Origin: Rhodovulum imhoffii
Lineage (GTDB): Bacteria > Pseudomonadota > Alphaproteobacteria > Rhodobacterales > Rhodobacteraceae
NCBI RefSeq assembly: GCF_003046545.1
Contig: NZ_QAAA01000016.1
Coordinates: 1-50,897, forward strand
DNA: 50,897 bases
Direction: 5' to 3'
Positions 8,023 through 18,320 of this stretch are shown here, in pieces. A program made the position numbers and the translations under genes. Within the stretch, counting starts at the first letter, position 1. Each line of letters opens with the position of its first letter. Below the pieces are notes generated by a model. That model did not search any database. It was not told where the DNA came from and saw nothing but the letters and a program-made list of their open reading frames with translations.

Positions 8023-9372
8023 ATGGCAATTGATATCCTTATGCCCGCCCTGTCCCCGACGATGGAGGAAGGGACCCTCGCCAAGTGGCTGGTAAAAGAG
8101 GGCGACACCGTCGCTTCGGGCGATATCCTCGCCGAAATCGAAACCGACAAGGCCACGATGGAATTCGAGGCCGTCGATGACGGGACGATCGGCAAGATTC
8201 TTGTGGCCGAGGGCACGGCGGGGGTGAAGGTCAACACTCCCATCGCCGTGCTGGTCGCCGAAGGCGAGAGCACCGATGCCATCGCCGATTCCCCCAAGGC
8301 CGCACCACCGCCGCAAGAGACAGCGCCGGCCGCGCCGTCTGCGCCCCGGACCCCGGCCCCCTCCGCTCCGGACATTCCCGCAGGCACGGAGATGCGCGCC
8401 ACCACCGTGCGCGAGGCCCTGCGCGACGCGATGGCAGAGGAAATGCGCCGCGACGACACCGTGTTCCTGATGGGGGAAGAAGTGGCCGAGTATCAGGGCG
8501 CCTACAAGATCAGCCAGGGTCTTCTGGATGAGTTCGGCGCCCGCCGGATCATCGACACCCCGATCACCGAACACGGCTTTGCCGGCATCGGTGTCGGGGC
8601 GGCCTTTGGCGGCCTGCGACCGGTCGTGGAATTCATGACCTTCAACTTCGCCATGCAGGCGATAGACCACATCATCAATTCGGCGGCGAAGACGCTTTAC
8701 ATGTCCGGCGGACAGATGGGATGCCCCATCGTCTTTCGCGGCCCCAACGGCGCGGCGGCACGCGTCGCGGCCCAGCACAGCCAGGATTACGCCGCATGGT
8801 ACGCCCATGTTCCGGGGCTCAAGGTGGTCCAGCCCTATTCCGCCGACGATGCGAAGGGCCTGATGAAAACCGCCATCCGCGACCCGAACCCGGTGATCTT
8901 CCTGGAAAACGAAATCCTCTACGGAAAGACCTTCGATGTTCCGGTCATGGATGATTACACGGTTCCCTTCGGCAAGGCCCGGATCCGGCGCGAGGGGAGC
9001 GATGTCACCCTGGTCAGCTTCGGGATCGGCATGACCTACGCACTGGAGGCCGCGGAGGCGCTGGCCGGGGACGGCATCAGCGCCGAGGTGATCGACCTGC
9101 GCACCCTGCGCCCGCTGGATTATGACACGGTGATCGGATCCGTGAAGAAGACCAACCGCTGCGTCACCGTCGAAGAAGGGTTCCCCGTTGCCTCTATCGG
9201 CAACCACCTGTCGGCCTACATCATGACTCACGCGTTCGATTATCTGGATGCGCCGGTCCTGAACTGCACCGGCAGGGATGTGCCCATGCCCTACGCCGCC
9301 AACCTTGAACGCCTGGCCCTGCTGACTACGCAAGAGGTCGTCGAAGCCGTCAAATCCGTCACCTATCGCTGA
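8023..9372 (+). CDS. pdhB: Pyruvate dehydrogenase E1 component, beta subunit with N-terminal lipoyl domain
   Basis: This 449-residue protein is longer than a plain E1-beta because residues 1-85 form a biotinyl/lipoyl domain with the lipoylated lysine in [12 protein letters not shown] Pro/Ala-rich linker covers about residues 86-120. The E1-beta domain follows: [33 protein letters not shown], and a transketolase C-domain with [17 protein letters not shown]. This fusion is known in alphaproteobacteria. The lipoyl domain is almost the same as that of PdhC, at the DNA level too, which suggests recent duplication or gene conversion. Confidence 0.96.
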   Translation: MAIDILMPALSPTMEEGTLAKWLVKEGDTVASGDILAEIETDKATMEFEAVDDGTIGKILVAEGTAGVKVNTPIAVLVAEGESTDAIADSPKAAPPPQETAPAAPSAPRTPAPSAPDIPAGTEMRATTVREALRDAMAEEMRRDDTVFLMGEEVAEYQGAYKISQGLLDEFGARRIIDTPITEHGFAGIGVGAAFGGLRPVVEFMTFNFAMQAIDHIINSAAKTLYMSGGQMGCPIVFRGPNGAAARVAAQHSQDYAAWYAHVPGLKVVQPYSADDAKGLMKTAIRDPNPVIFLENEILYGKTFDVPVMDDYTVPFGKARIRREGSDVTLVSFGIGMTYALEAAEALAGDGISAEVIDLRTLRPLDYDTVIGSVKKTNRCVTVEEGFPVASIGNHLSAYIMTHAFDYLDAPVLNCTGRDVPMPYAANLERLALLTTQEVVEAVKSVTYR

Positions 9373-9384
9373 GGAGGCCCGCGC

Positions 9385-10662
9385 ATGCCCACTGAAATCC
9401 TGATGCCCGCGCTCTCCCCCACGATGGAGGAAGGCACCCTCGCAAAGTGGTTGGTGAAAGAGGGCGATACCGTCGCCGCCGGCGATCTGATCGCCGAAAT
9501 CGAAACCGACAAGGCCACGATGGAATTCGAGGCCACCGATGACGGCACGATCGGCAAGATCCTTGTGGCCGAGGGCACGGCGGGGGTGAAAGTCAACACC
9601 CCCATCGCCGTGCTGCTGGAAGAGGGCGAAAGCGCCGGTGACATCGTCGCCCCCGCCGCCTCCGCAGCCGCGCCGCAAGCCCCCACCCCGGAGACCCCCC
9701 GGGACATCCCGGCGGCGCCCGCCGCCCCGCCCGCCCCCGCAAAAGCGGCGGGAGAGCGCCTTTTCGCCTCGCCTCTGGCGCGGCGAATCGCGGCGGAAAA
9801 GGGGCTGGATCTCACACAGATCGCCGGGTCCGGTCCGCGCGGACGCATCGTGAAAGCCGATGTGGAGACCGCGCGTGCCGCGCCACGCCCCCAGGCGGCG
9901 CCAACGGCCCCTGCCCCGGCAGCGGCATCCGGGCCGTCCGCGGATTCCGTCGCCGCACTTTATGCAAACCGGGACTATACGGAGATTGCGCTCGACGGGA
10001 TGCGCAAGACCATCGCCGCGCGCCTGACCGAGGCCAAACAGACGATTCCCCATTTCTACCTGCGGCGCGAGATCCGGCTGGATGCGCTTTTGTCCTTCCG
10101 GTCGGAATTGAACACGCAGCTCGCCACGCGGGAGGTCAAGCTTTCGGTCAACGATTTCATCATCAAGGCCTGCGCTCTGGCCCTGCAAAAGGTGCCTGCG
10201 GCAAATGCCGTCTGGGCAGGCGACCGGGTGCTCCAGCTCACCCCTTCGGACGTCGCGGTGGCCGTGGCCGTGGAAGGGGGCCTCTTCACCCCCGTCCTGA
10301 AGGATGCGGAGACAAAATCGCTCTCCTGTCTCTCGGCGGAAATGAAAGACCTCGCCGCCCGCGCGCGGGGGCGCAAGCTCGCCCCGCATGAATACCAGGG
10401 CGGCAGTTTCGCGATTTCGAATCTTGGGATGTTCGGGATCGACAATTTCGACGCGGTCATCAACCCCCCGCACGGGGCGATCCTCGCGGTGGGCGCGGGC
10501 GTGAAGAAACCCGTCGTACGGGAAGACGGCACCCTCGGCGTGGCGACGGTGATGTCCGTGACGCTCTCCGTCGATCACCGGGTGATCGACGGGGCGCTTG
10601 GGGCGGAACTTCTGCAGGCCATCGTCGACAATCTGGAAAGCCCGATGGCCATGCTGGCCTGA
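9385..10662 (+). CDS. pdhC: Dihydrolipoyl acetyltransferase, E2 of pyruvate dehydrogenase
   Basis: This 425-residue E2 transfers the acetyl group to CoA and forms the complex core. It has one lipoyl domain (residues 1-85, lysine in [11 protein letters not shown]) and an Ala/Pro linker. The peripheral subunit-binding domain is near residues 122-160 ([30 protein letters not shown]), followed by a second flexible linker. The catalytic domain runs from about residue 195 to the end, with the active-site [13 protein letters not shown]. No E3 (lpd) gene follows in the window, so dihydrolipoamide dehydrogenase must be encoded elsewhere. Confidence 0.96.
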   Translation: MPTEILMPALSPTMEEGTLAKWLVKEGDTVAAGDLIAEIETDKATMEFEATDDGTIGKILVAEGTAGVKVNTPIAVLLEEGESAGDIVAPAASAAAPQAPTPETPRDIPAAPAAPPAPAKAAGERLFASPLARRIAAEKGLDLTQIAGSGPRGRIVKADVETARAAPRPQAAPTAPAPAAASGPSADSVAALYANRDYTEIALDGMRKTIAARLTEAKQTIPHFYLRREIRLDALLSFRSELNTQLATREVKLSVNDFIIKACALALQKVPAANAVWAGDRVLQLTPSDVAVAVAVEGGLFTPVLKDAETKSLSCLSAEMKDLAARARGRKLAPHEYQGGSFAISNLGMFGIDNFDAVINPPHGAILAVGAGVKKPVVREDGTLGVATVMSVTLSVDHRVIDGALGAELLQAIVDNLESPMAMLA

Positions 10663-10751
10663 GGCGGGGGACGCAGGCGTGGACCGTCAATTCATCGCGC
10701 CTGCTTCGCCTTGCCAAGAAACGGGGCCGTCGCTAGGGTGCGGCGCGAATT

Positions 10752-10770
10752 GGGCGGAGTCCCGCCCTTT
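10752..10770 (+). terminator. Probable weak terminator after pdhC
   Basis: GGGCGG at 10752-10757 pairs with CCGCCC at 10762-10767 over a 4-base loop and is followed by only three T residues. It sits between pdhC and yajC and ends 17 bp before the yajC start. Confidence 0.45.
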
Positions 10771-10787
10771 AACACGGGGAAATCACC

Positions 10788-11117
10788 ATGTTTGTCACGC
10801 CTGCCTACGCGCAAGCGGCCGGCGGGGGCGCCGCGGGCGCCTTCACCAGCTTCATTCCGTTGATCCTGATCTTTGCGATCATGTACTTTATTCTCATCCG
10901 TCCTCAGCAGAAGAAACTGAAGGAACACAAGGCGATGGTCGATAGCCTCCGCCGTGGGGACCAGGTCGTGACCGCGGGTGGGCTGATCGGCAAGGTCAGC
11001 AAGATCAAGGAAGACAACGAACTGGAGATCGAACTGACCGAAGGCGTGAAAGTGCGCGTCGTTCGCCACACCATTTCGCAGGTCCTCAACAAGACCGAGC
11101 CGGCCGAGAAAGCCTGA
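10788..11117 (+). CDS. yajC: Preprotein translocase subunit YajC
   Basis: A 109-residue single-span inner-membrane protein. A hydrophobic segment, FIPLILIFAIMYFILI, is followed by the family hallmark RPQQKKLKEHKAMVDSLRRGD and a small beta domain with VTAGGLIGKVSKI. It associates with SecDF at the Sec translocon. secD follows after 8 bp and secF after that, the normal yajC-secD-secF operon. Confidence 0.95.
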   Translation: MFVTPAYAQAAGGGAAGAFTSFIPLILIFAIMYFILIRPQQKKLKEHKAMVDSLRRGDQVVTAGGLIGKVSKIKEDNELEIELTEGVKVRVVRHTISQVLNKTEPAEKA

Positions 11118-11125
11118 GCGCGCCA

Positions 11126-12790
11126 ATGCTGAACATCCCGACCTGGAAGCGGGTGGTCATCTGGGCGCTTTGCGTCCTGGGGCTGCTGCTGGCCATGCCC
11201 AACGCGTTTTATTCGCGGGTTGAGGGCCATAACGACGCCGTAAAAGCGATTGAGCTTGCGGGGGAAACACCCGACCGCCTGTCCGCGAAAGCCGCCTGGC
11301 CGGAGTGGTTACCCTCCGGGCTGGTGAATCTCGGGCTGGATCTGCGCGGGGGGGCGCACCTGCTGGCCGAGGTACAGGTCGAGGATGTCTATGCCGAGCG
11401 GATGGATGCGCTCTGGCCCGAAATGCGCGACGCGCTGCGAGAGGTGCGCGCCTCCATCGGCACCATTCGCCGCCAGGACAGCGACGCCCCGGATGAATTG
11501 CGTGTCCGCATCTCCCGCCCCGAAGGGATGGAGACGGCGCTTGTCACCGTGCGGGCGCTGGCCCGGCCGATCACAACACTGACCGGAGTAGGGTCTTCGG
11601 ATATCGAAGTGCGCGGGGAGGGCGACGAGGTCGTCATCACCCTGTCCGAGGCGGAGCGCGCCGCAACGGATTCCCGCACGCTCCAGCAGTCTCTGGAAAT
11701 CGTACGCCGCCGGGTGGACGAGGTCGGCACCCGAGAACCCACGATCCTGCGGCAGGGAAATGACCGGATTCTCATCCAGGTACCGGGCATCGGGTCGGCG
11801 GATGAACTGAAATCCCTGATCGGCACCACCGCGCGGCTGACCTTTCACCCGGTTGTCGGACGCGCCGACAGCGCGGATCAGCCGGCCGGACCGAACAATT
11901 TCATCCTGCCGGACATGACCGACACAGGCGTATTCTATATTCTGGAAAAGACGGCAGTCGTCTCGGGCGAGGAACTGACCGACGCCCAGCCCGCCTTCGA
12001 CCAGAACGGTCGCCCCTCGGTCACGTTCCGCTTCAACCCCACGGGCGCCCGGAAATTTGGCCAGTACACGGCAGAAAACGTCGGATCGCCCTTCGCGATC
12101 ATGCTGGATGACGAGGTCATTTCCGCCCCCGTCATTCAAGAGGCGATACCGGGCGGTTCCGGTCAGATCACCGGAAACTTCACCATCGAGGAAAGCACCG
12201 AGCTTGCGGTGCTGTTGCGCGCCGGCGCCCTGCCCGCCGAACTGGTTTTCCTCGAAGAACGCACCATCGGCCCGGAATTGGGCGCCGACAGTATCGAGGC
12301 CGGAAAAATCGCCAGCCTCGTCGCCTTTTCCGCGGTTCTGGTGTTCATGGCGCTCAGCTATGGCTGGTTCGGGATTTTGGCGAATATCGCGCTGCTCATC
12401 AATGTGGGGCTGATCTTCGGGTTGCTTTCGGCCATCGGGGCCACGCTGACTCTGCCGGGCATCGCCGGGATCGTGCTGACCATCGGCATGGCGGTGGATG
12501 CGAACGTGCTGGTGTTCGAGCGCATCCGCGAGGAACTGAAAACCGCCCGAGGCCCGGCCCGCGCCATCGAACTTGGCTACGAAAAGGCACTTTCGGCCAT
12601 CCTGGACGCGAATATCACCACCTTCATTACCGCAACCATCCTGTTCATGCTGGGCGCAGGGCCGGTACGGGGGTTCGCGGTGACGCTGGGGCTGGGGATT
12701 CTCACTTCGGTCTTCACGGCGATCTTCGTGACACGGATAATGATCGTGATGTGGATGGAGCGCCGCCGCCCGCGGACGCTGGAGGTGTAG
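11126..12790 (+). CDS. secD: Protein translocase subunit SecD
   Basis: The 554-residue protein has the usual SecD plan. One N-terminal membrane helix is followed by LGLDLRGGAHLL at about residue 70. A large periplasmic P1 region carries SLEIVRRRVDEVGTREP and IQVPGI. The C-terminal RND-type membrane bundle contains GIVLTIGMAVDANVLVFERIREEL. It uses the proton gradient to complete translocation from the periplasmic side, with SecF and YajC. secF follows after 3 bp. Confidence 0.96.
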   Translation: MLNIPTWKRVVIWALCVLGLLLAMPNAFYSRVEGHNDAVKAIELAGETPDRLSAKAAWPEWLPSGLVNLGLDLRGGAHLLAEVQVEDVYAERMDALWPEMRDALREVRASIGTIRRQDSDAPDELRVRISRPEGMETALVTVRALARPITTLTGVGSSDIEVRGEGDEVVITLSEAERAATDSRTLQQSLEIVRRRVDEVGTREPTILRQGNDRILIQVPGIGSADELKSLIGTTARLTFHPVVGRADSADQPAGPNNFILPDMTDTGVFYILEKTAVVSGEELTDAQPAFDQNGRPSVTFRFNPTGARKFGQYTAENVGSPFAIMLDDEVISAPVIQEAIPGGSGQITGNFTIEESTELAVLLRAGALPAELVFLEERTIGPELGADSIEAGKIASLVAFSAVLVFMALSYGWFGILANIALLINVGLIFGLLSAIGATLTLPGIAGIVLTIGMAVDANVLVFERIREELKTARGPARAIELGYEKALSAILDANITTFITATILFMLGAGPVRGFAVTLGLGILTSVFTAIFVTRIMIVMWMERRRPRTLEV

Positions 12791-12793
12791 AAA

Positions 12794-13765
12794 ATGCGAT
12801 TGAAACTTGTTCCCTCCGAAACCGACTGGAACTTCTTTGCCGCCGCCAGGGTGACATTCGGCGCTTCGCTGGTCGCAATGGTGCTGTCTGTGGCCCTGTT
12901 TTTCGTGATGGGCCTGAACTTCGGGATCGACTTCCGGGGCGGCACGACCATCCGCACGGAAAGCATCCGGCCGGTGGATGTGGGCGCCTACCGCAATGCG
13001 CTTGCCGCACTCGATCTTGGCGACGTGTCGATTTCCGAGGTGTTCGATCCGGGCTTCGGCCCCGACAAGAACGTTGCACAGGTGCGCATCCAGGCGCAGA
13101 CGGGGGAGGAAAGCGTTACCCCCGAAACGATCGCCGCGGTCGCAGCCGCGTTGCAGCAGATAGACCCCTCCATCAGTTTTCCCTCGATCGAAAGCGTGGG
13201 GCCGAAGGTCTCCGGCGAACTGGTGCGCACCGCCATCATGGCCGTGACCTTGGCACTGGCGGCGGTACTGTTCTATATCTGGCTGCGGTTCGAATGGCAG
13301 TTTGCCCTGGGCGCGGTGGCCGCACTTGTGCATGACGTGATCCTGACGATCGGGGTTTTCGCCGCATTTCAGATCAGGTTTGACCTTGCCATCATCGCCG
13401 CCCTGCTGACCATCGTCGGGTACAGTCTCAACGACACCGTCGTCGTGTTCGACCGGGTGCGGGAAAACCTGCGCAAGTACAAGAAACCCGCTTTGAAAAA
13501 GGTTCTCAACCTGTCGATCAACGAAACCCTCAGCCGCACGGTCATGACCTCTTTGACCACGCTCCTGGCACTGTTTGCGCTGTTCGTTCTGGGCGGCGAC
13601 GTGATCCGGGGCTTCGTATTCGCAATGATCTGGGGCATTCTCGTCGGGACCTACTCGTCGGTCTTTGTCGCGTCGAACATCCTGCTGATGCTGGGCGTCA
13701 AGCGCGACTGGTCGAAAAACGACGATGGCGGTGCCGGTACGCAATTTGCCAATGTGGATGCCTGA
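12794..13765 (+). CDS. secF: Protein translocase subunit SecF
   Basis: The 323-residue partner of SecD. It begins with one helix and the FGIDFRGGTTI motif (residues about 42-52), then a periplasmic domain and five membrane helices. The conserved segment TIVGYSLNDTVVVFDRVREN lies near residue 215. ATG 12794 follows secD closely, so the two are co-translated. The Mth938-type gene begins 5 bp after its stop. Confidence 0.96.
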   Translation: MRLKLVPSETDWNFFAAARVTFGASLVAMVLSVALFFVMGLNFGIDFRGGTTIRTESIRPVDVGAYRNALAALDLGDVSISEVFDPGFGPDKNVAQVRIQAQTGEESVTPETIAAVAAALQQIDPSISFPSIESVGPKVSGELVRTAIMAVTLALAAVLFYIWLRFEWQFALGAVAALVHDVILTIGVFAAFQIRFDLAIIAALLTIVGYSLNDTVVVFDRVRENLRKYKKPALKKVLNLSINETLSRTVMTSLTTLLALFALFVLGGDVIRGFVFAMIWGILVGTYSSVFVASNILLMLGVKRDWSKNDDGGAGTQFANVDA

Positions 13766-13770
13766 CACCC

Positions 13771-14124
13771 ATGCAGATCACGGAACTGACCTTTTCCAGC
13801 AGCCTGCCGGTCGACGGCTACGGGCCCGGATTTTTCCGCGTTGCCGGGCAGGTGCATCACGGACCTGTCCTGGTGGCGGGCGACCGGGTTCTTCCGTGGG
13901 AAGGCCTGTCCGACGGGGCCGCACTGATGGCGCTGGCCGGGCAGATCGATGTGCTTCTGATCGGGACCGGGGCCGAGATATCGCCGTTACCCACGGAACT
14001 GCGCGACCGGCTGGAAGCGGCAGGGCTGGGGGTGGAGGCGATGGCCACCCCGCCCGCGGCACGAACCTACAACGTGCTTTTGTCCGAAAAACGGCGCGTG
14101 GCCGTTGCTTTGCTGCCGGTGTAG
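13771..14124 (+). CDS. Mth938-like domain protein (DUF498 family)
   Basis: A 117-residue soluble protein of the Mth938/DUF498 fold. Recognisable parts are [20 protein letters not shown], then [13 protein letters not shown], then [19 protein letters not shown] near the C-terminus. Relatives are found as the mitochondrial complex I assembly factor NDUFAF3 and beside secDF in alphaproteobacteria, so a role in membrane-protein assembly is possible but not shown. It lies between secF and the ccm cluster and is probably part of the sec operon. Confidence 0.85.
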   Translation: MQITELTFSSSLPVDGYGPGFFRVAGQVHHGPVLVAGDRVLPWEGLSDGAALMALAGQIDVLLIGTGAEISPLPTELRDRLEAAGLGVEAMATPPAARTYNVLLSEKRRVAVALLPV

Positions 14125-14170
14125 CGTTTTGCCTTTCGGGTCGGGGTGCAATGGGCTATTCGGAACCGCA

Positions 14171-14785
14171 ATGGAACTGGTGGTGAACAACCTGTCATGC
14201 GCGCGGGGCGGCGTGCCGGTGCTGGAGCGGGTCGGCTTTCGCTTGACCGCCGGTCAGGCGCTGATGTTGCGTGGCCCGAACGGGATCGGCAAAACAACCC
14301 TGTTGCGCACCCTGGCGGGTCTGCAACCGGCACTGGAGGGGCAGATTTCATCTCCGCCCGAAAGCATTGCTTACGCCGCCCATGCAGACGGCCTGAAAGC
14401 CACCCTGAGCGTAGCCGAGAACCTTTTGTTCTGGGCACGCATCTTCGACACTAATGATATCACGCCCGCGCTGGAAGGGTTTGATCTGGTGGACCTGGCC
14501 GGTCGTCAGGCGCAAAACCTTTCTGCCGGACAAAAACGACGGCTGGGGCTGGCACGGCTTTTGGTGACCGGCCGCCCGATCTGGATGCTCGATGAACCGA
14601 CCGTGTCGCTCGACACGGCATCCGTGGCTCTTTTCGGACGGGCGGTGGCGGCACATCTGAAGACCGGCGGCGCGGCGGTGATCGCAACTCATATCGATCT
14701 CGGCTTTTCGGCACAGTCTCTGGATCTGACGCCCTTCCGCGCAGCACCGCAAAAGCTCAACGATTTCGACGAGGCATTCTTGTGA
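14171..14785 (+). CDS. ccmA: Haem exporter ATP-binding protein CcmA
   Basis: Read from ATG 14171 ([14 protein letters not shown]) this is a 204-residue ABC ATPase, the family's normal size. Walker A is [11 protein letters not shown], the signature is [14 protein letters not shown], Walker B is IWMLDEP, and the switch histidine follows in IATHIDLG. With CcmB it powers release of haem-loaded CcmE during cytochrome c maturation (System I). It overlaps ccmB by 4 bp. It corresponds to helA of Rhodobacter capsulatus. Confidence 0.95.
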   Translation: MELVVNNLSCARGGVPVLERVGFRLTAGQALMLRGPNGIGKTTLLRTLAGLQPALEGQISSPPESIAYAAHADGLKATLSVAENLLFWARIFDTNDITPALEGFDLVDLAGRQAQNLSAGQKRRLGLARLLVTGRPIWMLDEPTVSLDTASVALFGRAVAAHLKTGGAAVIATHIDLGFSAQSLDLTPFRAAPQKLNDFDEAFL

Positions 14786-15438
14786 TTGCGCTTCTGAAAC
14801 GCGATCTGTCACTGTCGATCCGGGCGGGCGGCGGTTTCGGCCTGGGGTTGGCATTTTTTCTGATCGTGACGATCCTGGTTCCTTTTGGCGTCGGCCCGCA
14901 AAGCGACACGCTGCGCCTGATCGCACCGGGCATTCTGTGGGTCGGCGCGCTGCTGGCCTGTCTTCTGTCGCTCGACCGGATTTTCGCGCTGGATTACGAG
15001 GATGGCTCCCTGGACCTTCTGGCAACGGCGCCGATCCCGCTGGAGGCGGTCGTTGCGATGAAAGCCCTGGCGCATTGGGTTACAACGGGTTTGCCGCTGA
15101 CGCTGGCCGCGCCTGTCCTGGCGGTTTTGCTGAACCTCCAGGGAGCAGGCTTTGGCTGGCTTGTCCTGAGCCTGCTGCTGGGAACTCCGGCATTATCGAT
15201 GATCGGGGCGTTCGGTGCGGCACTGACCGTCGGGCTCAAGCGGGGCGGATTACTTCTGTCGCTGCTGGTTCTGCCGCTTTACGTGCCCACGCTGATCTTC
15301 GGGGCCGAAAGCGTCAGGCGCGGCGCGCAAGGCATGGCCACCACCACGCCGCTGCTGCTGCTGGCCGGTCTGACGCTGGCATCGGTGGCGCTGTTGCCCT
15401 TCGCGGCGGCTGCGGCAATTCGTGTCAATCTGCGGTAG
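14782..15438 (+). CDS. ccmB: Haem exporter membrane protein CcmB
   Basis: The 218-residue, six-helix membrane protein starts on the ATGA-type overlap with ccmA (here a GTG start). Family features are [17 protein letters not shown], the segment [19 protein letters not shown], and the later [19 protein letters not shown]. It is the membrane half of the CcmAB transporter. The gap to ccmC is 49 bp. Confidence 0.95.
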   Translation: MIALLKRDLSLSIRAGGGFGLGLAFFLIVTILVPFGVGPQSDTLRLIAPGILWVGALLACLLSLDRIFALDYEDGSLDLLATAPIPLEAVVAMKALAHWVTTGLPLTLAAPVLAVLLNLQGAGFGWLVLSLLLGTPALSMIGAFGAALTVGLKRGGLLLSLLVLPLYVPTLIFGAESVRRGAQGMATTTPLLLLAGLTLASVALLPFAAAAAIRVNLR

Positions 15439-15487
15439 GGTTTTCACATGCAGTTCATTTGAGACCCCCCGAAAAGCTGTCTAGGTA

Positions 15488-16222
15488 ATGATCATGTCTC
15501 TTTGGGAATACGCCAATCCGCAGAAATTCATGCGCACCTCTCAGATGGTGCTGCCCGTGCTGACGGTCCTGACGGTGCTTTGCCTGACCGCAGGCCTTCT
15601 TTGGGGGTTCTTCCTGACGCCCGAGGCGGTGAATTTCGGCTCAACCGTCAAGATCATCTATATCCATGTCCCGGCTGCGCTGATGGCGATCAACGCATGG
15701 CTGATGATGCTGGTCACCAGCCTGATCTGGCTCGTACGCCGCCACCATGTCAGTGCACTGGCCGCCCGCGCCGCGGCGCCGGTCGGGCTGACGATGACTC
15801 TGATCGCGCTGATCACCGGGGCGATCTGGGGGCAGCCGATGTGGGGCACATACTGGGCCTGGGACCCGCGCCTGACCTCGTTTCTGATCCTGTTCCTGTT
15901 TTACCTCGGCTATATCGCCCTTTGGGAAGCCATCGAAAATCCGGATGCCGCGGCCGACCTGACCAGTGTATTGTGCCTTGTGGGGTCTGTTTTCGCCCTG
16001 CTCAGCCGCTACGCGGTCAACTTCTGGAACCAGGGACTGCACCAGGGGGCGTCCCTCAGCCTCGACAAGGAAGAGAATGTGGCGGATGTCTTCTATCTGC
16101 CATTGCTTGTCTGCATCGCGGGCTTCGTGCTGCTTTTCATCACACTGGTCTTGCTGCGCACCCGGACAGAGGTTCGCGCCCGTCGCGTCAGGGCCCTGAT
16201 CACGCGGGAGAGAATGGCATGA
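15488..16222 (+). CDS. ccmC: Haem lyase/export protein CcmC
   Basis: A 244-residue protein with six membrane segments. The tryptophan-rich haem-binding motif is WGTYWAWDPRLTS, and histidines of the haem axial type occur in IIYIHVPAALMAI and QGLHQGASLS. It attaches haem to CcmE on the periplasmic side. ATG 15488 is followed two codons later by another ATG (15494), which could equally serve as the start. It overlaps ccmD by 4 bp (ATGA). Confidence 0.95.
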   Translation: MIMSLWEYANPQKFMRTSQMVLPVLTVLTVLCLTAGLLWGFFLTPEAVNFGSTVKIIYIHVPAALMAINAWLMMLVTSLIWLVRRHHVSALAARAAAPVGLTMTLIALITGAIWGQPMWGTYWAWDPRLTSFLILFLFYLGYIALWEAIENPDAAADLTSVLCLVGSVFALLSRYAVNFWNQGLHQGASLSLDKEENVADVFYLPLLVCIAGFVLLFITLVLLRTRTEVRARRVRALITRERMA

Positions 16223-16374
16223 TCGACCTTGGAAAATATGCGGCGGCTGTGTTGTCTTCCTACGGGATCACGCTCCTGCTGCTGGCCGGTCTGATCGCTC
16301 TGACCCTGATCCGTGGCGCGCGTGTGCGCCGTCATCTCGACCAGTTGGAGGCCCGCAGGACCCGCAATGGCTGA
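16219..16374 (+). CDS. ccmD: Haem exporter small subunit CcmD
   Basis: A 51-residue protein, MIDLGKYAAAVLSSYG onward, with one hydrophobic helix at about residues 16-31 and a basic tail (RVRRHLDQLEARRTRNG). Size, single span and position between ccmC and ccmG identify CcmD, which helps release holo-CcmE from CcmABC. The start overlaps the ccmC stop, and the stop overlaps the ccmG start by 8 bp. Confidence 0.9.
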   Translation: MIDLGKYAAAVLSSYGITLLLLAGLIALTLIRGARVRRHLDQLEARRTRNG

Positions 16375-16909
16375 AAAACGTTTTTCTCTGCTCATGGCTT
16401 TGCCTCCGCTGATTTTCGCGGCATTGGCGGCGGTTTTTTACATCGGCGTGATGCGCGAAGACCCGGAGGCCCTGCCTTCCACCCTGGAGGGCAAACCGGC
16501 CCCGGCCCTGATGGTGACACAGCTTGGTGAAAACGCACCCTTCACCGATGCCGATCTGCGCAGCGGGAAGGTGGTCCTGGTCAATTTCTGGGCCAGCTGG
16601 TGCGTCCCCTGCCGGATCGAACACGCGGTCCTGAGCGATCTGGCGGCCGAAGGTCTCACGATCTACGGCATCGCCTACAAGGACAAAGCCACCGATTCTC
16701 TGAAATTCCTGGCCGAGCTTGGCAACCCGTTCGCCGCGCTGGCGGCGGATGAAACCGGGCGCACCGGGATCGAATGGGGCGTTTACGGCGTACCGGAAAC
16801 CTATGTCGTGGCCGAAGACGGAACCATCGTCTTGCGCCATGCCGGCCCGCTGACCCAACAGATCGTGGCCGAAAAACTGCGCCCCGCAATGGAAAACGCC
16901 GCGCGCTGA
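16367..16909 (+). CDS. ccmG: Thiol:disulfide interchange protein CcmG (DsbE)
   Basis: From ATG 16367 (MAEKRFSLLMALPPLIF) the product is 180 residues: a membrane anchor and a periplasmic thioredoxin domain. The active site is FWASWCVPCRIEH. The acidic groove and cis-proline region are in WGVYGVPETYVVAEDG. It keeps apocytochrome c cysteines reduced for haem ligation. The gene ends the ccmABCDG cluster; ccmI lies separately at 38544, and ccmE, ccmF and ccmH are not in the window. Confidence 0.95.
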   Translation: MAEKRFSLLMALPPLIFAALAAVFYIGVMREDPEALPSTLEGKPAPALMVTQLGENAPFTDADLRSGKVVLVNFWASWCVPCRIEHAVLSDLAAEGLTIYGIAYKDKATDSLKFLAELGNPFAALAADETGRTGIEWGVYGVPETYVVAEDGTIVLRHAGPLTQQIVAEKLRPAMENAAR

Positions 16910-16976
16910 CCCTTCTACCTGCGGGAAAGATCAGGCATAACCGGCCCGAGACTCCGAAACCTCAGGGACGAAAACC

Positions 16977-18269
16977 ATGCACGACATCCGCGCCATCCGC
17001 GAAAACCCGCAGGCGTTCGACGCCACTCTCACCCGCCGGGGTGTGGCCCCCATGTCGTCGGAGATTCTGGCGGTCGACGAGGCACGACGCGCAAAGATCC
17101 TTGCCGCTGAAACCGCGCAGGCGGAGCAGAACCGTGCGTCCAAGGATATCGGCAAGGCGAAAGCCTCGGGCGACACGGACGGGTTCGAGCGCCTGCGGAC
17201 ACTGGTAGCCGAAAAGAAAATCGAAATCGCGCGCCTCAACGAAGAGGCAAAAGCCGAGGATGCGCGCCTGCGTGATTTGTTGATGACCCTGCCCAACACT
17301 CCGCTGGACGACGTGCCGGACGGTGCGGATGAAACCGGGAACGTGGAGTTGCGCCGCTGGGGCACCCCGCGCAGCTTCGCCTTTGCTGCGAAGGAACATT
17401 ATGAGTTGCCCGCCGTACAGGCCGGCATGGATTTCGAAACCGCGGCCAGGCTCTCGGGATCACGCTTCGTGGTGCTCAGGGGGGCGGTCGCGCGGGTGCA
17501 CCGGGCCCTGGCCCAATTCATGCTCGATACGCATATCACCGAGAACGGCCTGACGGAGGTCAACGCCCCCGTCCTGGTGCGCGAAGAGGCCATGTACGGG
17601 ACCGCGCAACTGCCGAAATTCGGTGAGGACAGCTACCAGACCCGCGAAGGCTGGTGGCTGATCCCGACCTCCGAGGTCAGCCTGACCAATATCGTGGCGG
17701 ACACGATCCTTGACGCCACCGCCCTGCCCCGGCGGATGACGGCGCATTCGCTGTGCTTTCGCTCCGAAGCCGGCAGCGCAGGGCGTGACACAGCCGGGAT
17801 GCTACGCCAGCACCAGTTCGAGAAGGTCGAGATGGTATCGATCACCACCCCCGAACAGGGCCGGACGGAACTGGAACGCATGACCCGCTGCGCCGAGGGA
17901 ATCCTGGAAAAGCTGGGCCTGCCCTATCGTACGATGGTATTGTGCACGGGGGATATCGGCTTTGCCGCACGGCGTACCCACGATCTTGAGGTCTGGCTGC
18001 CCGGACAGAATAGCTACCGTGAAATATCCTCGGTTTCGCTGTGCGGCGATTTCCAGGCGCGGCGCATGAATGCCCGTTTCCGCCCCGCGGACGGTGGAAA
18101 ACCGGAATTCGTGCATACTCTGAACGGGTCCGGGCTGGCAGTGGGGCGGTGCCTGATCGCAGTCCTGGAAAACGGGCAGGAAGAAGACGGCTCGGTCAGC
18201 TTGCCGGCATGTCTGGCCCCCTATCTTGGCGGGGCGGGGCGTATCACCGCTGAAGGCATGTTCGGCTGA
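16977..18269 (+). CDS. serS: Seryl-tRNA synthetase
   Basis: The 430-residue class II aminoacyl-tRNA synthetase has an N-terminal two-helix coiled-coil arm (about residues 30-105) that binds the long variable arm of tRNA-Ser. Motif 2 is [20 protein letters not shown] and motif 3 is [25 protein letters not shown] and [16 protein letters not shown] match substrate-binding loops. It is monocistronic and ends at a bidirectional-looking hairpin. Confidence 0.97.
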   Translation: MHDIRAIRENPQAFDATLTRRGVAPMSSEILAVDEARRAKILAAETAQAEQNRASKDIGKAKASGDTDGFERLRTLVAEKKIEIARLNEEAKAEDARLRDLLMTLPNTPLDDVPDGADETGNVELRRWGTPRSFAFAAKEHYELPAVQAGMDFETAARLSGSRFVVLRGAVARVHRALAQFMLDTHITENGLTEVNAPVLVREEAMYGTAQLPKFGEDSYQTREGWWLIPTSEVSLTNIVADTILDATALPRRMTAHSLCFRSEAGSAGRDTAGMLRQHQFEKVEMVSITTPEQGRTELERMTRCAEGILEKLGLPYRTMVLCTGDIGFAARRTHDLEVWLPGQNSYREISSVSLCGDFQARRMNARFRPADGGKPEFVHTLNGSGLAVGRCLIAVLENGQEEDGSVSLPACLAPYLGGAGRITAEGMFG

Positions 18270-18276
18270 TCAAGAA

Positions 18277-18297
18277 GCCCCCGGATTTTCCGGGGGC
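18277..18297. terminator. Shared hairpin between convergent serS and EF-hand genes
   Basis: GCCCCCGG at 18277-18284 pairs with CCGGGGGC at 18290-18297 around a 5-base loop. The plus-strand continuation is not T-rich, and the minus-strand exit (TTCTT) is only moderately so. It most likely serves the minus-strand EF-hand gene, and perhaps serS. Confidence 0.6.
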
Positions 18298-18320
18298 CCT
18301 GCGTTTCGCAAAGCGGGCAC

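Noticed and set aside
7984-10578. 864-codon open frame on the minus strand across pdhB and pdhC
   Set aside because: It is antisense to two firmly identified genes, and its translation is His/Gly/Asp-rich with no domain. Long antisense frames are expected in GC-rich coding DNA.
11309-13768. 819-codon minus-strand frame across secD and secF
   Set aside because: Antisense to secDF, composition typical of a mirrored frame, no recognisable family or ribosome binding site.
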